Source: JANPEZ01 sp031423155 (GTDB lineage Bacteria; Actinomycetota; UBA4738; HRBIN12). Taken from it: DNA of 5,031 nt. The stretch covers positions 1-5,031 of the forward strand of contig JANPEZ010000138.1 in assembly GCA_031423155.1 (NCBI GenBank), given 5' to 3'. The notes below the pieces were generated by a model, which worked only from the letters and a program-made list of their open reading frames with translations, made no database searches and was not told the DNA's origin. A program made the translations under genes and the position numbers. How positions within the stretch are numbered: the first letter of the stretch is position 1; each line of letters begins with the position of its first letter. Shown piece after piece: positions 1-5,031 of this stretch.

Positions 1-1127
1 TCGGGGTTCTGGAAGGCGGCGATCCGTTTGATCGCATTCAGAAGAGCGGAAGGGAGCTCGCCTTTTTCGACGAAGAGCCGTTGCGAAATAACGGCGCGCA
101 CTTCTCGTGGAACTTGGCCCGCAATCGCGAGGCGACGGGTCCTGCCAGAAGGCGCGTTCATCCATGGCGTGTCGCTTTGGTCATCGCCGGCATCCGCGAC
201 GCGCAGGCCGATGACTTGGCCTCGCCGAGTTCCTTCCTGCGCAATCCGTTCGACCGCTTCAGGCCGCATTGACGTCACCGAGGCGAGATACGCCCACTGA
301 TCGGCATGCGGCTTGAGCCCGTCGTCGAGGAATAGCGTGTTGCCGTCTTTGCGTGCGTCGTACTGGAGCGGCAGCGCAATGAGATTCCCGAAGCCGCCCC
401 GAGGCATAGTGTCCTGGTTCGGGAACAAACGGTCGTACGAGTCCATACCCAACTCGTGGCGTCGGCTCATGGTCTCGGTGATGAGGTAGCACCCCATTCT
501 CCGAGCGACGTTCGCCGCTACAGGCTCGGCGAAGAAGAACCAGGCGTGGGCGCCGTTACCGGAGCGTGAACGCTCCACGGAAACGGGCACGCCCGTCCCT
601 CGGCACGTCACGACGAGAGCCGCGACGTCGTCCTGCCACGAGGCCTTGTCGAAGTCGGCTGCGAGAAACCAGCATGTCTCGTCCCCGAGGAGGGGGTAGA
701 CGCCCATCACGTGGCGCCCCTTCAGGTGATTCAATACTGCCCGATCGTCGACGGCCTGGAAGGCCTGGTTGGGGCATTCGCCGCACTTGATGCGAGGAAG
801 GTCGCAGACTCCGCGCACGAACTTGTTCGCGCAGGCCGGGGCGTAGCCTGGCTTGCCGGTTTTCTTGCTCACGAAACGTGTGGGAAACACATCGGCTCGG
901 CCCCGAAAGAGCGAGCGGAAGAGCCGGACTTTCTCTGCCGAGGTCGGAGGCACGGCGGCGCCAATGTCGTCAACCGCGTCCGCGGCGATGCTCGGCTCGA
1001 GTTCCTCGAGTTGGTCGCGGAGAGCCTCTATCTCCTCCCGAGCCTCCTGTCGCTGTCGCTCGAGAGGAGTGAGGCGCGCCTCCGTCTCCGCGATCCGCCG
1101 AATGAAATCCTCGCGGGACGGATTCAT
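1..1127 (-). CDS. TOTE conflict system protein, N-terminal part with archaeo-eukaryotic primase domain (cut by left edge)
   Basis: The minus-strand frame is open from an ATG at 1127 to base 1 (375 codons, no stop), so the gene continues outside the window. Residues about 10-45 (RIAETEARLTPLERQ onward) are charged and heptad-like, probably a coiled coil. Residues 66-120 hold a conserved block with C99, C108, C115 and C118 (ACANKFVRGVC, KCGECPN), a likely zinc-binding cluster. The AEP primase core follows: YPLL at 144-147, catalytic DFD at 158-160, SGNGAH at 189-194 with H194, FPNQDTMPRGGFGNLIALPL at 235-254, and an acidic FLDDG at 266-270. These motifs are those I know from the primase module of TOTE conflict systems, where primase, SF2 helicase and nuclease-like modules are combined. 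The last visible residues (KRIAAFQNP) resemble the linker into the helicase. ATG 1127 is the only start in frame after a TGA about 40 nt upstream. GGTGATC at 1139-1133, 5 nt before it, complements the 16S 3' end. The activity is inferred from family motifs: nucleic-acid synthesis directed against invading elements. Confidence 0.88.
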   Translation of the reverse strand, partial: MNPSREDFIRRIAETEARLTPLERQRQEAREEIEALRDQLEELEPSIAADAVDDIGAAVPPTSAEKVRLFRSLFRGRADVFPTRFVSKKTGKPGYAPACANKFVRGVCDLPRIKCGECPNQAFQAVDDRAVLNHLKGRHVMGVYPLLGDETCWFLAADFDKASWQDDVAALVVTCRGTGVPVSVERSRSGNGAHAWFFFAEPVAANVARRMGCYLITETMSRRHELGMDSYDRLFPNQDTMPRGGFGNLIALPLQYDARKDGNTLFLDDGLKPHADQWAYLASVTSMRPEAVERIAQEGTRRGQVIGLRVADAGDDQSDTPWMNAPSGRTRRLAIAGQVPREVRAVISQRLFVEKGELPSALLNAIKRIAAFQNP

Positions 1128-1134
1128 GGAGCGA

Positions 1135-1185
1135 TCACCCCGACGTTTTCTGGCGTCCGGCCTTCAACTGCTTGGTATAGTTCAT
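1135..1185 (-). CDS. possible 16-residue leader ORF upstream of the TOTE gene
   Basis: A short ATG-initiated frame (peptide MNYTKQLKAGRQKTSG) ends at a TGA lying inside the putative Shine-Dalgarno of the TOTE gene, 7 nt before its ATG. A minus-strand TATACT (1198-1193) lies 7 nt before this ATG, so the transcript could begin right at it. Translation through the ORF would bring ribosomes to the TOTE start and could couple the two. Against it, the ORF is very short, its start lies in an inverted-repeat arm and may be fortuitous, and no homologue is recognised. Confidence 0.2.
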   Translation of the reverse strand: MNYTKQLKAGRQKTSG

Positions 1186-1200
1186 GTGCTTGAGTATACT
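1172..1200 (+). promoter_or_regulatory. candidate sigma70-type promoter for the AbiE operon
   Basis: TTGGTA at 1172-1177 (4 of 6 to TTGACA) and TATACT at 1195-1200 (5 of 6 to TATAAT) are separated by exactly 17 bp. Transcription would be expected to start near 1206-1208, which coincides with the GTG start of the antitoxin at 1207. The -10 box lies wholly inside the 12-bp palindrome 1191-1202, so a bound repressor would block it. Confidence 0.55.
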
Positions 1201-1216
1201 CAGGGTGTGAACTACA
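1176..1216. promoter_or_regulatory. nested palindromes in the divergent gap, candidate AbiEi operator
   Basis: TGAGTATACTCA at 1191-1202 is a perfect 12-bp palindrome. It is flanked by a second inverted repeat: TAGTTCA at 1178-1184 and TGAACTA at 1208-1214, perfect over 7 bp and 8 of 10 when taken as 1176-1185 versus 1207-1216. A further TGTGCT (1185-1190) pairs with AGCACA (1216-1221). AbiEi antitoxins of type IV systems are known to repress their own promoters by cooperative binding to inverted repeats, so this is the natural operator. Because TATACT reads on both strands within the core palindrome, the site could also control transcription toward the TOTE gene. Confidence 0.6.
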
Positions 1217-2070
1217 GCACACGAAATACATCACAGGGCGAACCAGGAACCGCGCGTCGTTCGTCGGGGGATCGAGCCATCCTTGCCCGCATGGCTCGTG
1301 CGTCCAACAGCGGGATTCTCTCGGTCGCGAAAGCCGCGGCAGCCCTGCGTCTGGATCGGCGGCAAGCAGCCCTGAAGTTGGCTGGGTTTGTCAGGCGCGG
1401 ATGGCTCGTTCGTGCCCGGCGCGGTCTGTATCTACTCCTTCCGCTCGAAGCCGAGCCCGGCAACCCTTCGGTAGCGGAGGACCCGTGGATCCTCGCGCGT
1501 GAAGCGTTCGCGCCCTGTTATATCGGGGGCTGGAGCGCCGCCGAACACTGGGGACTCACCGAGCAGCTGTTCCGCTCGACCCTAGTCGTGACCGGAGCGA
1601 GCGTCCGCGCGAAGACGGCTCAGCTCTTGGGTCACGAGTTCCGTCTGTTCCGCGTCCCGCGTTCCCGAATCGATGGTGCAGTCCTCGTCTGGCGCGGCTC
1701 GGAGCGCGTTGCCGTCTCCGACCGGGAGCGGACGATTGTGGACGGACTCCGTCAGCCGGCCCTTTGCGGCGGTCTGCGCCATGTCGCCCAGATGATGTCG
1801 GCCTACGGCGAAGCAAAGGAGCGGGACTTCGACAAACTGATCGCGACCGCGAAGAAGCACGGGTCCGGGGCGGCGTGGAAGCGTCTCGGCTATCTGGCCG
1901 AAGTGCTGTGGCCCGATGAGACCCGTTTGGCGGAAGCAGCGCGGCGCCGGATGACCAAGGGGAACGCGCGTCTCGATCCGGCGATCAAGCGTCCGGGGCG
2001 GCTACTTCGACGGTGGGGGATTCTCGTGAACGTGACCGTGTCCGGCGACGAGCCAAAGGCTCGTGCGTGA
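1207..2070 (+). CDS. abiEi: AbiEi-family antitoxin / transcriptional repressor, type IV toxin-antitoxin
   Basis: The product is 287 residues from GTG 1207. An N-terminal winged helix-turn-helix spans about residues 20-82: AILARMARASNSGILSVAKA, then RLDRRQAALKLAGFVRRGWL, then the wing RARRGLYLLLPLE. The AbiEi core follows, with AFAPCYIGGWSAAEHWGLT (100-118) and SDRERTIVDGLRQPALCGGL (171-190), both matching typical AbiEi positions. The C-terminus is basic (RRRMTKGNARLDPAIKRPGR). In this family the wHTH represses the operon and the protein neutralises AbiEii without a stable complex (type IV). The only other in-frame ATG (1291) would delete the first helix of the wHTH, so GTG 1207 is preferred; no Shine-Dalgarno precedes it, and it sits at the predicted transcription start, suggesting a leaderless mRNA. 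The frame extends upstream to 853, but that stretch is antisense to the TOTE gene and is not part of this protein. The stop overlaps the toxin start (GTGA). Confidence 0.88.
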   Translation: MNYSTRNTSQGEPGTARRSSGDRAILARMARASNSGILSVAKAAAALRLDRRQAALKLAGFVRRGWLVRARRGLYLLLPLEAEPGNPSVAEDPWILAREAFAPCYIGGWSAAEHWGLTEQLFRSTLVVTGASVRAKTAQLLGHEFRLFRVPRSRIDGAVLVWRGSERVAVSDRERTIVDGLRQPALCGGLRHVAQMMSAYGEAKERDFDKLIATAKKHGSGAAWKRLGYLAEVLWPDETRLAEAARRRMTKGNARLDPAIKRPGRLLRRWGILVNVTVSGDEPKARA

Positions 2071-3278
2071 TTCGCAAGCAGGACATCCTCGACCGCGCGG
2101 CAGAATGGAACCTCCGCCCGGAGGTCGTGGAGAAGGACTACGTGCTCGGCTGGCTTCTCGCCGCGCTGCGGATGGTCGACGGTGCCCGCGGGTGGACCTT
2201 CAAGGGCGGCACATGCATCAAGAAATGCTACTTCGAAACGTACCGGTTCTCGGAGGACCTGGATTTCTCGCTGTTGCCAGCGTCGAACTATACCCAGGAG
2301 GCGATTCTCGAAGCGCTCCGCGTGATCGCCCGCGCGGCGAACGAGATGAGCGGAATCGAGTTCCCGGAGGCCCTGATCGAAGTCCGATCTCGGCGCAACA
2401 AGCAGGGGCAGACGACCTTCGAGGGCCGCGTTCCTTACAGTGGCCCCTTGGCCTACCCGGGGTTCCCGCGTGTCCGCGTCGACATCACTCGACACGAATC
2501 CGTGTTAGACACGGTCGCGGAACGAAGAGTCTTCCATCCATATCCGGACGAACTGCCAGGCACCGCTGCCGTAGCGACGTACTCGTTCGACGAACTGCTG
2601 GCAGAGAAGACTCGGGCCCTCTATGAACGGGCAAGGCCCCGCGACCTTTACGATGTCGTCTATCTGTTCAACAACCGCCCGGAGCCGATCGATCTCGAGC
2701 GTGTCCGCTTGTTGTTCGAGAAGAAGTGCCATGCCAAGGGCCTGTCGGTCCCTTCAGCCCGTTCTCTGATCCAGGCCATTCGTGCCGACGAAGAGCTTCG
2801 GTCCGAGTGGTCCAACATGCTGGCGCATCAGCTCCCGGCGCTGCCCGACCTCGATCAGCTCGTCCAACGTCTGCCGGATCTCCTCGCTTGGATTGACCAG
2901 CCGGGGTTCGTGCTCCCCGAGACGCGGCTGGAGTCTGCGCCGTCTTCCGCCGCCGAGAGGCCACTTGCTTCACCGGGGATCCGGTACTGGGGCGGGGGAC
3001 TTCCCCTCGAGGCGATCCGATTCGCAGGAGCCAACAGGCTGCTCATCGAGTTCGACTACGACGGGAAGCCCCGCCTGGCCGAGCCCTACTCGCTCCGACA
3101 GGCATCGACGGGAAACATCCTCCTCTACGCCTGGGAGCAGGCGTCTGCCCAGATCAAAGCGTTCAACGTGGCGAAGATCGAAAACCTTCGGCCGACTCCC
3201 GGAGCCTTCACGCCTCGATACCGCGTCGAGTTTGCCGAGGGGACAATTCCCGCGACGCCGCCTGCACGCGAACAATGA
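2067..3278 (+). CDS. abiEii: AbiEii-family nucleotidyltransferase toxin with WYL-like C-terminal extension
   Basis: The product is 403 residues. GTG 2067 overlaps the antitoxin stop by 4 bp (GTGA), and AAAGG at 2055-2059 supplies a Shine-Dalgarno, so translation is coupled. The DNA polymerase beta-like nucleotidyltransferase core is intact: FKGGT at 45-49, FSEDLDF at 61-67 with metal ligands D64 and D66, RVDIT at 137-141 (D139), and EKTRALYERARPRDLYD at 180-196, the fourth AbiEii motif with K181 and D193/D196. AbiEii toxins bind nucleotide, and the related MenT toxins modify tRNA 3' ends; the substrate here is unknown. AbiEii proteins are commonly about 250-300 residues. Here a Pro/Ala/Ser linker (289-303) leads to residues 304-395, which resemble a WYL sensor domain: LEAIRFAGANRLLIEFDYDG, RLAEPYSLR, GNILLYAW, IKAFNVAKIENL, FTPRYRVEF. 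The extension may sense a ligand and gate toxicity (inference). With all catalytic motifs present, the toxin is presumably active. Confidence 0.9.
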   Translation: MIRKQDILDRAAEWNLRPEVVEKDYVLGWLLAALRMVDGARGWTFKGGTCIKKCYFETYRFSEDLDFSLLPASNYTQEAILEALRVIARAANEMSGIEFPEALIEVRSRRNKQGQTTFEGRVPYSGPLAYPGFPRVRVDITRHESVLDTVAERRVFHPYPDELPGTAAVATYSFDELLAEKTRALYERARPRDLYDVVYLFNNRPEPIDLERVRLLFEKKCHAKGLSVPSARSLIQAIRADEELRSEWSNMLAHQLPALPDLDQLVQRLPDLLAWIDQPGFVLPETRLESAPSSAAERPLASPGIRYWGGGLPLEAIRFAGANRLLIEFDYDGKPRLAEPYSLRQASTGNILLYAWEQASAQIKAFNVAKIENLRPTPGAFTPRYRVEFAEGTIPATPPAREQ

Positions 3279-3325
3279 CCGCGGTCTCCGAAGCTCCCGA
3301 AGATCGGCGTTCTGTCCACGGGTAA
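3275..3325 (+). CDS. possible 16-codon ORF overlapping the toxin stop
   Basis: ATG 3275 overlaps the abiEii stop (ATGA) and reads MTAVSEAPEDRRSVHG before TAA at 3323-3325. The overlap geometry is that of a coupled operon gene, yet the frame is very short and unrecognised. It may be chance, or the stub of a third operon gene lost by deletion or transposon insertion downstream. Confidence 0.15.
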   Translation: MTAVSEAPEDRRSVHG

Positions 3326-3348
3326 GTCGCCCCAGGTCTCCACCCGTG
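3317..3348. repeat. 7-bp inverted repeat downstream of abiEii
   Basis: CACGGGT (3317-3323) pairs perfectly with ACCCGTG (3342-3348) across an 18-nt loop, 38 nt after the toxin stop. No T-run follows on the plus strand, so it does not meet the usual form of an intrinsic terminator. It could be a weak mRNA 3' structure or chance. Confidence 0.3.
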
Positions 3349-3390
3349 TCTCCATAACAGAGAAGGTTGTTTGCGGAGTCGCGAAGCGAT

Positions 3391-3414
3391 TCCGTCAACG
3401 GCCAGTTGAACGGA
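3391..3414. terminator. strong hairpin between convergent genes, possible terminator or transposon-end structure
   Basis: TCCGTCAAC (3391-3399) pairs with GTTGAACGGA (3405-3414), a 9-bp stem with one bulged A and a 5-nt loop GGCCA. There is no U-tract on either side. It lies between converging transcription units, so it may stop or stabilise transcripts from both. It also contains GAAC (3408-3411), GTTC on the transposase strand, which is the tetranucleotide bordering the origin end of IS91 insertions, so it could mark the element boundary. Confidence 0.35.
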
Positions 3415-3666
3415 GCCGCGGGCCATCGAGCTGGGTCTATGGGGATTGTTCGGTGGTTTCTGGCGGTTTGGGAGTGGCAGTGGCTGGATGAGGCATGGGC
3501 GAGGGGCGGCTGTGGGCGGCTGCGATGAGGTGGTCGCTCGAGGACGCGTGCGCCAAGGGCGTGTTCGCCGCCGGTTGGAGGTCGAGTTGGGGGTGGAGAG
3601 GCAGAGGACGGCGTTGGCGGCCGGTGGCCGCGGACAATGACGTGGGGAGACTGCGGGAGATCGCGT

Positions 3667-4839
3667 TCACGGCGCTCGTGACCGGGTCGGGCTCAACGGG
3701 CCGATCAAGACGAGGTGACCGGTCTGGCATCGAGGGCAACGGCGAGAGTCGTGGGGAAGCAGTTGTTCGGGCCGGTGGTGTGAGGCCGGTTGATCAGGCT
3801 CGGGGGCCGGCGGGTTCGGCACGCTCAAGAGTTGACGACATCGTGCGAGGTGCTCGTGTCGTGTTGGGTTGGCGAGTAGTCCGTAGTGTCGGATGCGCAT
3901 CAGGCCGGTCGGCAGGACGTGGAGCAGGAAACGTCGGAGGAACTCGGCGACGTGGAGGGTCATCAGTCGGTTGCGATTGCCGCGCGCCCTGTCGTGCCAG
4001 CGGAAGGTCACGCGGTCGTGGTCAAGGGCGACGAGTCTCTGGTTGGAGATGGCGACGCGGTGGGTGTAGCGGCCGAGGTAGCGCAACACCTGCTCGGGAC
4101 CGGCGAAGGGTGGCTTGCTGTACACGACCCAGTCCTTGCGAGCGGCCTCGCGGAGACGAGCGTGAGGGTCGACCTCGGCGCTCGTCAGCTTGCCGTCTTC
4201 GAGACGCGACTGGAGCCGGTGCAACAGCTTGGCGCGGAACAGTCGGGCCAAGATGCGCACCGGGAAGAGGTAGCCAGGCCGGGCCGCGATCCAGTGTTGG
4301 CGGTCCGGATCGAGGCCTCCACCGGTGACGATGCAATGGATGTGTGGATGGAAGAGCAGGGTCTGGGTCCAGGTGTGCAGAACGCAGGAGAAGCCGATCG
4401 ATGCGCCGAGGTTCTTCGGATTGCGAGCCACGTCGTGCAAGGTCTCCGCGACGGCGGCGAAGAGCAGACCGTAGCAGAGCCTGGGATTGGCGCGGAGCAG
4501 GCTGTGAATCGTGTCCGGCACGGTGAAGACGACGTGGTGGTACTCGATGGGCAGCAGATGTCGCTGCTGAGCTTCGACCCAGCGGAGTTGGTGGCTGCCC
4601 TGGCACTTGGGACAATGCCGGTCCCTGCAGGAGTTGTAGGCGATCTCGCGGTATTCGCAGCGGTCGCACTGGTGGATGTGGCCACCGAGGGCCGCGGTGC
4701 GGCAATTGAGGATCGCGCGCACGACGCGGACCTGCCGGCCGTCGAGGTGCGACAGTGACTCACCGCACTGGTGGAAGACGTCGGCCAGCTCGAGATCCGG
4801 TCGACCTCCCCGGCGGTGTTGAGCCGCCGAGCATGGCAC
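3667..4839 (-). CDS. tnpA: IS91-family transposase (HUH/Y2 rolling-circle type)
   Basis: The product is 390 residues, within the usual range for the family. The N-terminal zinc-binding domain has C58-x2-C61-x9-C71-x4-C76-x2-C79 (CDRCEYREIAYNSCRDRHCP). The catalytic domain has the HUH motif in FHPHIHCIVTGGG (163-175; H166 and H168) and the two-tyrosine motif RYLGRYTHRVAISN (253-266; Y254 and Y258). RIRHYGLLAN (315-324) is a further family block. A C-terminal CPRC (368-371) suggests a second zinc knuckle, half of which is not evident. Such enzymes nick one strand and move DNA by rolling-circle-like one-ended transposition, often carrying flanking genes. The start is GTG 4839, 3 nt after the recombinase stop. 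No clear Shine-Dalgarno is present, so translation is probably coupled. All catalytic residues are present and no frameshift is seen, so the enzyme looks functional. Confidence 0.93.
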   Translation of the reverse strand: MPCSAAQHRRGGRPDLELADVFHQCGESLSHLDGRQVRVVRAILNCRTAALGGHIHQCDRCEYREIAYNSCRDRHCPKCQGSHQLRWVEAQQRHLLPIEYHHVVFTVPDTIHSLLRANPRLCYGLLFAAVAETLHDVARNPKNLGASIGFSCVLHTWTQTLLFHPHIHCIVTGGGLDPDRQHWIAARPGYLFPVRILARLFRAKLLHRLQSRLEDGKLTSAEVDPHARLREAARKDWVVYSKPPFAGPEQVLRYLGRYTHRVAISNQRLVALDHDRVTFRWHDRARGNRNRLMTLHVAEFLRRFLLHVLPTGLMRIRHYGLLANPTRHEHLARCRQLLSVPNPPAPEPDQPASHHRPEQLLPHDSRRCPRCQTGHLVLIGPLSPTRSRAP

Positions 4840-4841
4840 GT

Positions 4842-4858
4842 GTCAGCTCGTGGCTGAC
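4842..4858 (-). promoter_or_regulatory. hairpin over the recombinase stop, next to the transposase start
   Basis: GTCAGC (4842-4847) and GCTGAC (4853-4858) form a perfect 6-bp stem with a 5-nt loop. In the mRNA it contains the recombinase TGA and ends 2 nt before the transposase GTG. It would hide the transposase start unless a ribosome finishing the recombinase melts it, which would limit transposase expression and couple it to the upstream gene. This is inferred from position only. Confidence 0.35.
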
Positions 4859-5031
4859 GGGCTGCTGCTCGGGCCGGGCAAGATGTCGAGCGGACTGGGT
4901 GTGTGGTCGAGGTAGTCCTTCGCGACGTGCGTGTAGATCTGCGTGGACTGCAGACTCCGGTGCCCGAGGAGCAGCTGGATCTTGCGGATGTTGACCCCGC
5001 TTTCGAGCAAGTGAGTCGCGAAGCTGTGACG
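4843..5031 (-). CDS. tyrosine recombinase, C-terminal 62 residues (cut by right edge)
   Basis: The frame is open from the right edge to TGA at 4845-4843. It begins RHSFATHLLESGVNIRKIQ, the conserved box of phage-integrase-type recombinases that carries the second catalytic Arg and the TH. Next come LLGHRSLQ with the catalytic His (visible residue 24) and STQIYTHV with the nucleophilic Tyr (visible residue 33, codon 4935-4933). The His-to-Tyr spacing of 9 is standard. The tail DYLDHTPSPLDILP is a common ending for integrases found beside IS91 transposases. The HxxR histidine and the N-terminal arm-binding domain lie outside the window. It precedes the transposase by 3 nt on the same strand and is probably co-transcribed; it may resolve or integrate the element's intermediates (inference). 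Confidence 0.92.
   Translation of the reverse strand, partial: RHSFATHLLESGVNIRKIQLLLGHRSLQSTQIYTHVAKDYLDHTPSPLDILPGPSSSPSATS

Larger units (their letters stand above)
3279..3666. other. non-coding spacer between the AbiE operon and the transposase
   Basis: About 390 bp separate the convergent abiEii and transposase stops. Frames here are short and low in complexity: Pro/Ser/Ala-rich on the minus strand, Gly/Arg-rich on the plus strand. The half next to the transposase (about 3440-3640) is strongly G-rich on the plus strand. The spacer holds the inverted repeat 3317-3348 and the hairpin 3391-3414, and should contain the 3' (origin-side) end of the IS91-like element, whose exact position cannot be fixed from one copy. 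Confidence 0.6.
3412..5031 (-). mobile_element. IS91-like rolling-circle insertion element, right side beyond the window
   Basis: The element is defined by an HUH/Y2 transposase preceded by a tyrosine recombinase gene, a pairing I recall for some IS91-family members. IS91 elements lack terminal inverted repeats and make no target duplication. They insert beside GTTC or CTTG with the origin end at the 3' side of the transposase, which here faces left. GAAC at 3408-3411 (GTTC on the element strand) is the best-placed candidate border and gives a 3412 start. GAAC at 3270-3273, inside the last abiEii codons, is another candidate. The left boundary is therefore provisional and the right one is not visible. 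Confidence 0.5.

Noticed and set aside
711..1193. Plus-strand frame of 160 codons
   Set aside because: It is a shadow of the minus-strand primase gene, whose motifs are unmistakable in the other frame.
853..1206. Upstream extension of the antitoxin frame on the plus strand
   Set aside because: It is antisense to the TOTE primase coding sequence, is Ser/Arg-rich without family similarity, and lies upstream of the candidate promoter.
1205..1222. GTGTG/CACAC inverted repeat as a separate hairpin
   Set aside because: It is only 5 bp with an 8-nt spacer, and it overlaps the stronger operator dyads.
1890..2495. Minus-strand frame of 201 codons opposite abiEi/abiEii
   Set aside because: It lies opposite well-supported AbiE motifs; its composition fits the antisense frame of a high-GC gene and no family is recognised.
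2970..3398. Minus-strand frames opposite the toxin C-terminus, including one from 3355 to 3125
   Set aside because: They overlap the WYL-like tail, which has clear domain similarity; the antisense peptides have none.
3416..3421. CCGCGG palindrome as an IS terminal structure
   Set aside because: A 6-bp GC palindrome is expected by chance in DNA this GC-rich.
3437..3739. Minus-strand frame of 100 codons past the transposase end
   Set aside because: It is low-complexity Pro/Ser/Ala sequence overlapping the transposase C-terminus in another frame, and looks like the element's non-coding 3' region.
3886..4758. Plus-strand frame of 290 codons, acidic and Val-rich
   Set aside because: It is exactly antisense to the zinc-binding and HUH/Y2 motifs of the transposase.

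Overview
The window comes from a high-GC bacterium. No gene in it fixes the lineage; codon use and the mixture of genes would fit many environmental high-GC phyla. It reads as an accessory (defence or mobile) segment, with no housekeeping gene, rRNA, tRNA or CRISPR array. Two genes are cut by the window edges.

Left part (1-1127, minus strand): the N-terminal 375 codons of a TOTE-type conflict-system protein. It has a coiled coil, a Cys cluster, and an archaeo-eukaryotic primase (AEP) domain with visible DxD and GxGxH catalytic motifs. The frame is still open at base 1, where this family normally continues into a helicase.

Middle part (1207-3278, plus strand): a two-gene type IV toxin-antitoxin (abortive-infection AbiE) operon, transcribed divergently from the TOTE gene. 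The AbiEi-like antitoxin/repressor starts at a GTG and ends in a GTGA overlap with the AbiEii-like nucleotidyltransferase toxin. The toxin is longer than usual and carries a C-terminal WYL-like region. The 79-bp gap between the divergent genes holds a perfect 12-bp palindrome covering the -10 box of a plausible promoter, nested inside a second, wider inverted repeat. This looks like an autoregulatory operator that could control both the AbiE operon and the TOTE gene.

Bases 3279-3666 have no convincing gene. They hold two hairpin-forming repeats and a possible transposon end.

Right part (3667-5031, minus strand): an IS91-family HUH/Y2 transposase, preceded three bases upstream by the C-terminus of a tyrosine recombinase that runs off the right edge. 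The two probably form one operon within a single IS91-like element.

The most interesting point is the arrangement: a primase-based conflict gene and an AbiE toxin-antitoxin pair sharing one palindromic control region, next to a transposon that could mobilise them. That they act as one system is inference.
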